DNA from: Symbiodinium natans
Lineage: Eukaryota > Sar > Dinophyceae > Suessiales > Symbiodiniaceae
DNA length: 64,000 nt
Direction: 5' to 3'
Assembly (NCBI GenBank): GCA_905221605.1
Contig: CAJNDS010002113.1
Coordinates: 745,001-809,000, forward strand
Every line of letters begins with the position of its first letter. The first letter of the stretch is position 1. Of this stretch, positions 19,656 to 29,487 are shown piece after piece. The notes below the pieces were generated by a model. That model worked only from the letters and a program-made list of their open reading frames with translations. It ran no database searches and was not told the DNA's origin. A program made the translations under genes and the position numbers.

Positions 19656-21118
19656 CGCACTCGCGTCGTGCTGAACCTGTCCAAGACGGCCATGTGGAAC
19701 AGAGCCGGGGTCGACCCCGAAGGCTTGTTGTCCCTTTCCGCCTCCTCCCGCATTTGGTTCGGGGATCCGGCGCTTGCCGCTGACGAGCGGGGGCTCGTGT
19801 TGCTTGGGACGCCATTCGGCGCGCCCGAGTTCGTGCAGGCACATTTGCAGAAAGTTCTGGAAAGGCAGGCCGCCCTCCTCAACCAGCTGCCAAATCTGCA
19901 CGACACACAAGTCGCCTGGTTGCTTTTGTCTTGCTGCGCATGCCCGCGTGCACAGTATGCCCTCGCACCCTCCCTTCTGCTAGCACGCGCGAATATGCAG
20001 CCGGTCATGATGCCGCTGTGCTGCGGTGCCTTGACTCTCTCCTGTTCGCTGATGCTGCTGAGGGCTTGCCCGGACAAGTTGTCGCACGTGTGCAGTTGGC
20101 CCTCCGCCATGGCGGCCTGGGGCTTCGCAGTGCTGTCCGTCATGCACCTGCGGCTTTTGAGCGTCCTGGGCTGACACTTTTCCAGCGTTGTGCAGGCGAG
20201 ACCACCCGTTTGCCATTGGGCTTGTCCACCCTATGGAAGCGGCAGCAGGCGAGGTGCCAGAGGCACTTGAGCCGCTGTGGGCTGCCTGCGACTCCTTGGC
20301 TGCAGTAGGGTTTGAATCCCCATCCTGGCACGACGCGCCGCAGCTCGAGAACACGCGTGGGTGGCAGCGCGCTGCCGCCCAAGCCGTCGACAGCTTTTGC
20401 CAGCGAGCCCTGTTGCGGGAACTGGATGCCCCCTCTGCAGCCCTGCTTGACTCCCAGGCTGGGCCGTACGCTGCCCGTGTATTCACTGCGCGGCCAACTC
20501 CGTTGTTCCGTGTGCTGCTTTTGCGTCGGCTCCGTGTGCCGCTCCCGCTCACAGCAGCTAGGTGCAGCCGCATGATGTTTTCGGATATCACATTGCAGCC
20601 TGCCACAGGTCTGGTGTTTTGCGCTCACGTGGAGGCACGCTTGAACGAGCGGCTGCCAGAGTTTGTCGGGAGGCTGGCGCCACTGTTGCAACCGGATGAA
20701 CGACGCATCGAGGTCATTGCCAATATTGCCTCTCTGGGGTGGCGTCCAACTTGCCGTCGACACTACACTCGTCTCGCCGCTCACTGCGGCGGGCGTGCCA
20801 CGTCGTGAAAAAGGCCGCGCGGCTGGGGCAGCTATGCGTGTTGCAGAACGTGCCAAAGCCCGAACTTACCCAGAGCGGGCGTCCGCCCGCCGATGCCGGC
20901 TCGTCGTCCTTGGCGCTGGAGCCGCCAGGCCGCCCTGTTTGTCAGGCTGCTTGCTCGATGCCGGGCCCGAGCCGCTCCTGCTGCGTCACGGGCAGCGTGC
21001 ACTTCCGCGTTTGCGCTGCGCTGGTCGGCACTCCTCGCCTTTGCAGCCGCCCGTTCTTTTGCATCGTTGCTGACTCAGCTGAGCAGCCCCCCCTTGCCAG
21101 TCGCCTGCCGTAGGTATC
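19656..21118 (+). pseudogene. LINE-type reverse transcriptase, 3' part, fragment B (broken)
   Basis: Translation in successive frames gives the end of the RT domain and the downstream region of a dinoflagellate LINE-like polyprotein. In order: LNLSKTAMWNRAG (about 19671), LGTPFGAPEFVQAHL (from 19803), YAAGHDAAVLRCL and LRHGGLGLRSAV (about 19990-20150), LLDSQAGPYAARVFTARP (from about 20443), LRVPLPL (20530-20550), LPLWGGVQLAVDTTLVSPLT (about 20738), then RTYPE..RCRLVVLG and LRWSALLAFAAARSFA (to about 21075). At least four frameshifts separate these blocks. The YxDD-type catalytic box should lie upstream of LNLSKT and is absent, so it cannot encode an active enzyme. The C-terminal half is homologous to fragment A, so two copies lie head to tail. 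Confidence 0.75.
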
Positions 21119-22740
21119 TGTGGGTTGTGCGTGGCCGTGGGCTACTTCACTGGGACCCCGAAGTGGATGCAGCAAAAGAGGCGTGCGAAAAAAAAGCACC
21201 CTCTCAGTCGGCTAACTTCACGAGGTTTGCGTCCTTCCTGCACGCTCGCATGCAAGCAAAAGGACGCGAAACAAAAAAAAAAACAAACAAAACCTTGCAC
21301 CAGCACCTACGCACGCCTATTTATCAAATAAGTTTGTGAACGCGGTAACAATGAATGCATGCACGATTGTACCGTGTGCAGCACCCGCCAACTCTACTGC
21401 AGCCGTTTGCTGGTTCGCGGCACGTGCTACTTTACTTCAGACCTACCAAAAATGGACACGTAGTGGAGAGTGCCATGTGCAATCTAGCAACAGCAGCCCT
21501 CCAATGGCAACACACGAGTTTCACAAACAACAATACTTGTACGGTGGCAATGCCAATGGCGTTGCCCGTTGGCAGAATCGAGAATGCGGCGGCCGTTCTC
21601 GGACAATCGACCCCTGTGCCCCCGCGACAGGCAGCGACAGCGAAAGTGCAGCAACTGGGCTTGAAGTCAGGTGCTACTCCTTGTGAGACTGAACACAAGG
21701 GGCCATGACCGGTTCACTCAGGCTAATGCGTTTTTGCGAAAATAAACTGGGCCGCCCCGTGGCATCGACAGTGCCATGACCGCAATTGGAGCATGTCACT
21801 CGCGAGTTCTGCGCCGGACTCTTGTAGATGAAAACTCTCTACAGGACATAGTCTATTCGACCGATTGGTTCCCGCAAGGGTTTCAATCTGTTGTGTGGGC
21901 CTCAGATTGCGCCTGGCAGCCTAGCAGGCCTAGCATGTCGATCGAAAATCGAGGGAATCATGGTGGCGAGTTCAATTGAGGTCCATATGTCCTGCCTTGA
22001 CGGCCAGGAATTTGCGGGCGATGTACGACCCGACAAGAACCAGGAAATGGTTTCTGGTCATACAACTAACACCATCAAAACAAAAAACTAAAACCATCCA
22101 GCTCGCCGATTTTATGATCGGGCAGCCGTCAGTATTGCCGGCACCACATGACCACATGCACGAAGCATGCATCGTTAAGGTTTGGTTCTGCATTGTTTGG
22201 CGGTAGGGCTGCGCAGGCCGAAGAAGCAGCTGCACACCAAGCCATGCTGGTGTACAAGGCAAGAGTAGCGGTTTTGTCATTTCGGTTTCTTAGTTTGAAG
22301 GCTTGCATGCGGAATTTGAGGCGCATGCACACGTTTAGCTCGTGTGTTTTCCAGGATGAGGCTGCTGCGTTGGAGGCCATGTTCCGTCGGTTCAGATGGT
22401 TCAGCAAGCAACAATCGATCGGTAACGCGACGACAGGCCTCATAAGCTTTGTTGGCGGTAAGATTGCATGGCACGCGCCGGGGAGTTTAAGGGTTCTGCA
22501 TCAGCGAGGCCAGACCAAAACGAAAATCGCTTGGATCTGATGCAGCTGGCATGCCCCCAGCGAAGAGATTGCGCTTGGATGTTGGTGTGCGATTTGGCTG
22601 AACTGAGAAATGTTTTGGTTTGTGGATAGGCTGTGGCTAGGCGCACGTACGTGCGTAAATGCGAGCAAAACTGATAAGCAAACACCGGCCCATGTCACCA
22701 CAGTCAGCGACAGCTGTGCCAGGAGCCGGGAGGGGGAACC
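21119..22740. other. GC-richer island, 3' part, unassigned
   Basis: Downstream of the LINE remnants, A-rich stretches at 21187-21197 and 21269-21292 could be decayed LINE 3' tails. The rest has short frames on both strands with no recognised product (the longest, 130 codons from 22148, is unremarkable). Telomere-type words are absent until about 22740. Confidence 0.4.
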
Positions 22741-23055
22741 AGTACGTAAGCCAAACTTGGCAAACCCAGAACCTCAAACCCTGCCGTACAAGAACCTGCA
22801 AGCTACTTTTTCGTAGGTTGCCTATAAACCCGATTGTCGGGGGCGGTGCTGGTGGCGGCAGGCATTAGCAAGAATCCTCGAGCGGAAAGCGTGTAGCCCA
22901 GAAAGTCTTTCAGCCTGGCATCTGTTTTCTCGTTTTGTGTTCGAATTTCGAATGCAAACTGAAAGCCATGCCGAAGCAAGAGCGAAACGAGAGGTGCGCT
23001 GAAACCTCCATCCCGCTTGGCCCTGAACACGAAACCCTAAGCTCAATGGGTTGTC

Positions 23056-23160
23056 CAGCCCCACCCCCCCCCCCCCACCCCCATCCTTGTTTTAGAAGAG
23101 CAAGGCCCTCATAGGAAAGGCAAGACCCTCACAGGAAACGCAAGGCCCTCATCGGAAATG
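23056..23160. repeat. C-run and 21-bp minisatellite (AGGCCCTCATAGGAAAGGCA)
   Basis: A C-rich run at 23061-23081 is followed by three tandem units of about 21 bp, GCAAGGCCCTCATAGGAAAG and close variants, at 23100-23160. Confidence 0.7.
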
Positions 23161-23297
23161 CATGGGTAACCCGACGTGTGTGTGAAAAACATGTGAAAGA
23201 AGAGGTGAGAAAATGTAGGGGAATCATGAAAACAGTACGCAAAAAAACTACACAATCATTCCCGTCGCCGCTGGGAAATGGCGAAGTGTAGCACAGC

Positions 23298-23338
23298 ATG
23301 GCAGCGGCAGCGGCAGCGGCAGCGGCAGCGGCAGCGGT
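23298..23338 (+). repeat. GGCAGC hexamer microsatellite
   Basis: About seven perfect GGCAGC units. They read as poly-Ala on the + strand, but the surrounding frame has no other protein-like character. Confidence 0.8.
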
Positions 23339-23794
23339 AGCCTTCAAGATAGTAGTCTTGGAAGTTCTTGAAGTAAACCCCCCAAAAGCCCAGGATTGGC
23401 CTTCCGGGCTTGGTTCCGGAGCAGTCGGCCAAGGTTGTTTTGAGCAACAAACAGGATCTTGCAGCGCAAGTGGCCAAAATAGCAAGGCCTGGCTCCTTCT
23501 GCATCATCTTACGGATGCCTCCTTGCGAATTTTCCGGCCCCCACCTTGTCCTGGCAGGAAAGTGATGGAGAAAAATGCCGCTCGGTACACGTTGAGCCCG
23601 CGTGCGTGTTGCGGATCAATGCGGCCACATGCGGCCACTGTGGCCCACGGTCTTGCTGTTTCAGCATGTTGCCGCGCTGACCCCGAAGGACATCTTCTTT
23701 GAAACGAAAGAAGTGGACGAAAGCGGATTTCAAGCAATCCTGAGGTCCGGCTTGATCTGCGGGGTCCCCCAACACTCGGGACGTCCTCCTTGAA

Positions 23795-23871
23795 GGTTCA
23801 CGGGTACGAATAAGCAAAGGTTATAACCATATCCCCACTTTTCTCAGTTACGTACAAGTACCCTGAGGAGT
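23795..23871. mobile_element. MITE family A, degenerate copy
   Basis: Left end CTTGAAGGTTCACGGGTACG matches the family A terminus. GTTATAACCATATCCCC and ACAAGTACCCTG downstream resemble the interior and right end of the long copy at 13253-13917. The right terminus is truncated. Confidence 0.45.
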
Positions 23872-24388
23872 TGCAGATGTTGATACAACGTGAATCGCGC
23901 GCCAGTCGTGGGCGTGGTTTTTTTTCCACTTTAAGCAGTGTAACTGGAGATCTAGGCTTCAGACCTGTAGGGTCTCTTGGTCTGTGGCAAGAACGGTCTC
24001 CCGCTGGGTTTTTGCCATGCCTGTACAGGCGGCCTCTTACAGGGCTTCCGAGGGGCTCTTATGATGCAGCTGCAGTGGGCTCCCGCGCAAGCTGGCACTC
24101 GGATTCAGAGCTCACTGCCAGACTGCATGTCCATTTTGAAGGTGCCACCAATTTGCAGGTTTGGTTTTGAAAAGGAGCTACAGACAGGCACGCCAAGCCC
24201 GTGCCTGGGCTTCTGTCCGATTGTCGGGGGGTGATGAACCAGCAGCCCCAAACCCGAAACCCTAAACCCTAAACCAGGGTTGTCATCGGGCGGTTCGGTC
24301 GATACCAATACTTCTGCGGTATTCTGCGTTGTGGTATTGCGCTCATTGCGGCGCCTGCGGTTGGTTGCGGTGTGGCCCTCCCACCCCC

Positions 24389-24835
24389 TCCCACCTAAGC
24401 CTCCCCTCCCCCCCCCCCCCCCCCCCCCCCCCCCCCACCCCCCCCTCCCACCCCCCCCACCTCCTCCCCCCACCTTCCGTCCAACCCCTTAACTCCCACC
24501 TTGCAAGCCTCCCCTCCCCCCACCCCACCCCCCCCCCCCCTCCTACCCACCCCCACCCCCCTCCCACCTGCCCCCCCCCACCCCCCCCCCTTAACTCCCA
24601 CCTACCTTGCCCCCCCTTCCAACCCCCCCCCTCACTCCCACCCTTAACCCCCCCCCTAACCCCCCTCGCCACCCACAAACTCCCACCTAACCCCCCCTCC
24701 CCCCCCACCCCCACCCCCACCCCCCCCAACCTCCTCCCCCCACCTTCCGTCCAACCCCCCCTTACCTCCCACCTTGCCCCCCCATCCAACCCCCCCCAGC
24801 TCCCACCTTGCCCCCCCTTCCTTACCCCCCCTTCC
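24389..24835 (+). repeat. 450-bp C-rich polypyrimidine block
   Basis: Almost only C with scattered T and A: CCCCCACC, CTCCCACC and CCACCTTGCCC words recur loosely, for example CCACCTTCCGTCCAACCCC at about 24470 and 24740. The G-rich complement would be quadruplex- or triplex-prone. Pro-rich and Gly-rich frames of up to 173 codons on the two strands are compositional artefacts. Confidence 0.85.
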
Positions 24836-24862
24836 AATTATAGGGTTTAAAACCCTATAATT
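24836..24862. repeat. near-perfect palindrome at edge of the C-rich block
   Basis: Thirteen-base arms AATTATAGGGTTT and AAACCCTATAATT are separated by a single A. The arms contain a telomere-type GGGTTT word, so it could be two telomere-type ends joined head to head. It sits exactly where the C-rich block ends. Confidence 0.75.
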
Positions 24863-25000
24863 CGGACTCTAAAACTTTTCAGGGTAAAAAGGATATCAAA
24901 AAAAAGTATGGTACCCGGCGGGGCCACACTTGGGGTCCCGAGTTGCGCGCCGTCTCCTTCTGCGCTCGAGATGTCGTTCAGTTACCCTAAACCCTAAACT

Positions 25001-25110
25001 CTATATCCCCTATATGCCCTATATACCCTATATACCGTATATACCCTATATACCCTATATACCTTATATACCCTCTATACCCTATATACCCTTTCTACCC
25101 TATACCCGAT
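25001..25110. repeat. CCCTATATA nonamer array
   Basis: About nine units of CCCTATATA. They read as an Ile-Pro-Tyr repeat on the + strand, a repeat artefact. A CCCTAAACCCTAAAC word directly precedes the array, so it probably derives from a telomere-type tract. Confidence 0.85.
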
Positions 25111-25245
25111 GGTAAGCCCTAATCACTAAACCCATATACGTTTAGTTGCCGCAGGTTGTACTGCCTCCCGGGCGTATGGAGCACCAGGTGCTTTGTTGGC
25201 CAGGCGGGGGGACAGATTCTCATAGACATGGGAGATACTATATCC

Positions 25246-25319
25246 GTCTTGGGAATTATTTTTGATGTTTGTTTATATAAAACCCAAGAGGATATTTAAG
25301 ATATCTATTTTTATTAAGG
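25246..25319 (+). repeat. dispersed AT-rich repeat family I, copy 1
   Basis: Shares GGAATTATTTTT..ATATAAAACCCAAGAGG and TATTTTTATTAAGG with 49908-49980 in the same order. No coding capacity. Confidence 0.45.
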
Positions 25320-25388
25320 CTTAGACCGCAAACAGCGCTGCTTTGGCTGCCTTGGGCCCGCGATTGATAGATTCGGCGCAAACTGGAG

Positions 25389-25452
25389 CCCTAAGCCCTA
25401 AGCCCTCAACCCTAAACCCTAAACCCTAAACCCTAAACCCTAAACCCTAAAC
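25389..25452 (-). repeat. interstitial telomere-type tract
   Basis: About nine CCCTAAA units, the first three degenerate (CCCTAAG, CCCTCAA). Confidence 0.85.
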
Positions 25453-25540
25453 CTTCATTCAAGTTGCACCCCTAAGTTCACAAGATGACTTTCCGAGGAT
25501 GGATCCAAGGGTTGGAAAGCTGCTAGGAGCAGCCGTTCTG

Positions 25541-25649
25541 ATATGGGGTTTTCCGACATTTAGGGGGTACCTTCTTGGGGACCTTATGATAATGGGGGGG
25601 GGGGGGGGGGGGGGGTTTTAGGGGTCCCTTGTTTCGTGAACCCCCATAT
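25541..25649. mobile_element. possible inverted-repeat element with 29-nt poly-G tract
   Basis: Ends ATATGGGGTTTTCC and GTGAACCCCCATAT are imperfect complements. The interior is non-coding and contains an uninterrupted run of about 29 G (about 25587-25615). The layout recalls MITE family B, with a C/G homopolymer within a small inverted-repeat element. Confidence 0.35.
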
Positions 25650-25769
25650 GCGGAGCCTTGCAAATCCTTGGCCAGGTTTGCAAGAAAAAGGTGGAGGCTG
25701 AACAAAGCACTGCTGGCGTGGCCCTGGCTGCGATCCGAAATGATCCGTTCCTTATGAGCCCGAGTCCCA

Positions 25770-25793
25770 GGGTTTAGGGTTTAGGGTTTAGGG
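25770..25793 (+). repeat. short TTTAGGG tract
   Basis: Three perfect units with abrupt edges. Confidence 0.75.
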
Positions 25794-25841
25794 CAGAAGC
25801 TGCTTCATGTCTGGAAGCCTTTGGCTCGGCCCACTGGAAGC

Positions 25842-25935
25842 CTACCATAGGGGCCTAACTTAGAACAGGGTTTTGGGGGAGTTTTTATAGTCTAATTACC
25901 ATAAGGGAATAACAAGAGTCATTACTCCGATCCCC
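25842..25935 (-). mobile_element. dispersed repeat family G, copy 3
   Basis: Read on the minus strand it contains GGGGATCGG, GTTATTCCCTTATGGT, CCCCCAAAACCCTGTTCTAA and TTAGGCCCCTATGGTAG, in the same order as copies 1 and 2 (3559-3668 and 7447-7550). Confidence 0.5.
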
Positions 25936-26566
25936 ATGCTAAGGTTTTGCCGCAGCAGCCTGGACACAATGTGTCGGTAAGAGTCGTAAACCTTGGTTGT
26001 TGCTTTGCTTAAGCTGGTATTGCACCGACGAAGGAAGCAACCTACAGAAAAGGTAGGTTCTGGGTTCTTAACGATAATGCTACTGCGCAATCTTCTTTAC
26101 AGGGCCTCAGACTCAGATGATCCAATGGTTCACCTGTTGCTGTTTCTGACACCCCCACACCCACCAGAACCTCACAGAACTCAATGCCCCCTACTTCTTT
26201 ACTAAGGAATCAAGCAAACCTTTGGGCTCTCCGTGCATCCGGCCGAGGCAAGCTCAACGAGCCGCCCAAGGCAAAGATAATCGGACAGCGCCCTGGCAAG
26301 GGCCGCGGCAAGGTCTTGAACTCAGCTTACTTGGGAGGTTCAGGGTTTAGGTTTTAGAGAATTTGGGAGGAAAATCAGTGTATCCCAGTTATTGTGGCCT
26401 AGCTTGCGGGGGCACTGCTCTTTTTCGGGGTGTGGCCTTCCAGTTGCGGAAGGACATGAACCGGGTCATTCAGGGTATCCCTACATGAGCAGCGTTTTTT
26501 TTTCTAGGAGCAAGGCTACGTAGAGACGCGATCATTCAAAGCCGGCCGCGTAGCATTTTGCCTGCA

Positions 26567-26745
26567 GGGCGTAGGTCTGCGTAGGGTCCGCGTAGGCAAG
26601 TCTATGCAGCATGGGCGCGTAGGTCCGCGTAGTAGGTTGTCTATGCTTGCCGCGTAGGTCCGCGTAGGCACGCGTCAACAACACACTCCGTGCGTAGGCC
26701 GCGCGCCTACTAAACATGAGCTGACGCGTAGGCCCGCGTAGGATA
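26567..26745 (+). repeat. GCGTAGG minisatellite
   Basis: The word CGCGTAGG or CCGCGTAGG appears about twelve times at irregular 9-20-bp spacing between 26567 and 26745, interrupted by CTATGC words. This is a degenerate, higher-order minisatellite. Confidence 0.75.
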
Positions 26746-28182
26746 CCCATGCCATTACAACACCCCACACAAATATAAAAAAAAACGCTCACATGATGCA
26801 TGCTGTAGTTCTTCCATTGTCTCTGACGCGTGCTCAACCCGTTCGGGCATGTTGGAGTCAATCTTTCATCGAAAAGATTTTGCGACTTAGAAACAGGAGC
26901 CTACATCCCGGTAGCTGCGATTTGCATTTATGACCGTGCCTTCGGTCCTAGTCCCCTTTTCTGAGACAACCTGTGCACGCTGGCCTCAGCTTCGATGGTG
27001 CAGAGCATGCCGGTGCTCTTTTGCCACTCAAGATCCCCTGGATACGCTGACAGCACAGCATGACGCACGGCAGCTTGCTGGTCGTCAACATGGGGGGGGG
27101 GGGGGGGGGGGGGGGGCACTTCTTTCGCAAAGGACAGAAACCTGCAAGAGTTCGATCGTTAAGCCCTGGTCAAGCTGTTCCCGAGTATTGAGAAAGAGAA
27201 AGAAAGACTCCACTGCATAACTTCGGAGACCGTCTGGGCACCCCTCGAAGATGCACGCTTTTGCTTGGTTTGGGGCTTATCGCAGGGCCTCGTGCAGGGC
27301 CAGGGCTGCTGCAGATGCGTTTGTCCGGTGCCATAGGCATGAGACTTCTGCTAGCTACTTCATGTGCGTACTATCTATGAATCTATGAACTTGGCAGAAG
27401 ACATGAGGCTTTGGCCACTGAACGATTTGAAACTGTTTCCCGACCTGCGAGCAAAAAGTAACCAAAAGCAAGCTGCACCCCTTGACGTCTTCCTCAGACA
27501 CTGGCCTGCCGCACCACAAACATCGATGAGCACACCAAAAAGGCGTAATTACACAAAACGCTTACCCAATGCATAACAAGCTTCCCCACGCATGAGGCGC
27601 CCAATGTGCCACCGCCTATGACCGTGCTGCAGCCCACGTCGCAGGCTTTGGTGACTCCGGGCAAGTTCGGAAACCGAGTGGCATTGACATGTGCATGACA
27701 CACAGACTGCAGGCAAACCAAGGGGCTTACTAGTGGCACGAACGTCGATACTGATCCATGCTCACCCTTTACAGATTAAGTGGGGGGCTGCAGGGCATGC
27801 ATGCCGAAACCTTCTGTCGGAGGGGCCGAGGTTCATGATTTCTCTTGTCCAGTTCATGAAGTGCATCTCCTTTGTGCGCCCTTGTCTTGGATGCAGGGCT
27901 TCAGCTACCCTCCGCATCTCCAGGCGCCCGAAGGGGCTTGCAACATGTCGAAGTCAGGGCGGGAATTCGGAGCCCCGCTCCGAGGATTTGAAGCCCAGAA
28001 ACCACAGGCATGCATTCAAGAACCCTGAAGTCCTCAACCACTGGAGCCCAAACCCACATACAGATGCGCGGAGGCACTCGCAATGCCGGGCATTCCGCAG
28101 ACGGGATTTTGGGGGTGAGGCTGCCCCAAGCAAGGCCTGCGAGTGCGCCTCTTTGCGGTCGTAGTTTCAACACTGTGCTTGT
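26746..28182. other. intergenic with 27-nt poly-G tract, no gene seen
   Basis: A run of about 26 G occupies 27091-27116. The rest is ordinary-complexity DNA. A 157-codon frame at 27691-28164 overlaps others on both strands, has no recognised domain and is not called. Confidence 0.3.
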
Positions 28183-28297
28183 CTGGCTCGTTCTTCGTAG
28201 GTAATGAGGGAACGAGGTACCCTATAAAGCCCTTAAAGGGTATGTTGGGTATACACAGGGCCCTTTTAATTCCCTCACTCCCTACTAAGAACCAGGG
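28183..28297. mobile_element. inverted-repeat element family J, complete copy
   Basis: Left CTGGCTCGTTCTTCGTAGG..AATGAGGGAA is mirrored by right TTCCCTCACTCCCTACTAAG then AACCAG. The arms are about 28 bp with a few mismatches. The interior GGTACCCTATAAAGCCCTTA..AAGGGTATG is itself palindromic, so the element could fold as a cruciform. A truncated copy is at 1070-1113. Confidence 0.6.
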
Positions 28298-29436
28298 GTT
28301 GTCGACTGTGGCGTTCTTGTGTACATGATGCAGAATAGTGAATGCCACCAATCAACCGAAGTTTGCCATTGATTTGGTGTGATGTCTCCGAGAAGAAAGG
28401 TACACACAGGATCGCGTCGGCTCCGAAATAAATAAGCGGGCCAATATCGCGCACGTACTTTTCCTGTGGCATACTGTGCGTGTTAATGGCCTTGCATGCT
28501 GCGCGCCAATTGGACATACGTATAATTCCTATGTGCCCTGTTCCAAACAACATTAGGAGTGGCAACAGCCCTGCAGGTTTTTGTTCGGCAAGTGGCCGCA
28601 TGATTGTCCGACTGCCTACATGCCATGTGCCAGGCACACAAGCTGGTCAGAACATGAGCTTGCAAATCTGAGCGCTCCTTAGCACTAGGTAGGCCCTTGG
28701 GGTATTAACATTACTCTGAATTTTTGTCAGAGGGTTTATCAGCCAACAACCTCCTGGCCAACCTAGACACGGACCTCTTAGGTCGAGGTGTGCACACGGC
28801 ACACCCCTTTGACCTTGTCCAGAGAGCTCAATACCTCTTAGTTGAGGGCGTGCCGCTACATCACTGTTACATCGCGGTTCATATCTGAATCAAGGTAAAT
28901 TCTTTCATTCAGCTCGAGGTATCGGGCTCTTTGGGTACTTTGTTCTTGCGGAGCGCGTGTGAAGATGGGGGTGGCATGGCGTGGCGACAAGACTTCCTAA
29001 GTGTACTTGGTGCTGGGTCTCCGGATGTTGGATGAATATTTATGTGAGCCAGATTCGATCTGCAGAGAAGTACCTGGCTCCTGCCGTCAGCATGCGATTG
29101 CGTCTAGGTCATCGATCCCAGCACCCCTCATATTACGGCATAGTAAATCCCGTACGTAAAACTAACTGACTATCAGGCTGCGCATGTTATTCAAGCAGAC
29201 AGCTGACAAGGCTGAAGTACCGGCGGGACCAGGCGAACGGCTTTAAGAACAGCAAATCGCTAACTTGAATTTGGGGACATCTCTGCGACTTCTGGCCCGA
29301 AGCTTCTCAAGGGTCGAGGCACTGCCGACCCCTCCTCCTGCGCCGCGGGGACTTGGCTCATGCGGCCTGGGGCGCTTTTCATCTGAATCTTGGTCTGCAC
29401 AGTTCTGCGTATTCTTGAATAACGGTTCACGCTGCG
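28298..29436. other. intergenic, no gene seen
   Basis: Ordinary-complexity DNA. Frames of up to 120 codons overlap on both strands without recognisable content. Confidence 0.3.
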
Positions 29437-29487
29437 TTTAGGGTTTAGGGTTTAGGGTTTAGAGTTTAGGGTTTAGGGTTTAGGGTT
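29437..29487 (+). repeat. interstitial telomere-type tract
   Basis: Seven TTTAGGG units, one changed to TTTAGAG. Confidence 0.85.

Noticed and set aside
18706-20856. Long minus-strand frames of 200-270 codons opposite the LINE remnants
   Set aside because: Shadows of the GC-rich LINE coding strand; only the plus-strand frames carry recognisable motifs.
24329-24850. Pro-rich plus-strand and Gly-rich minus-strand frames
   Set aside because: Pure consequences of the C-rich composition.
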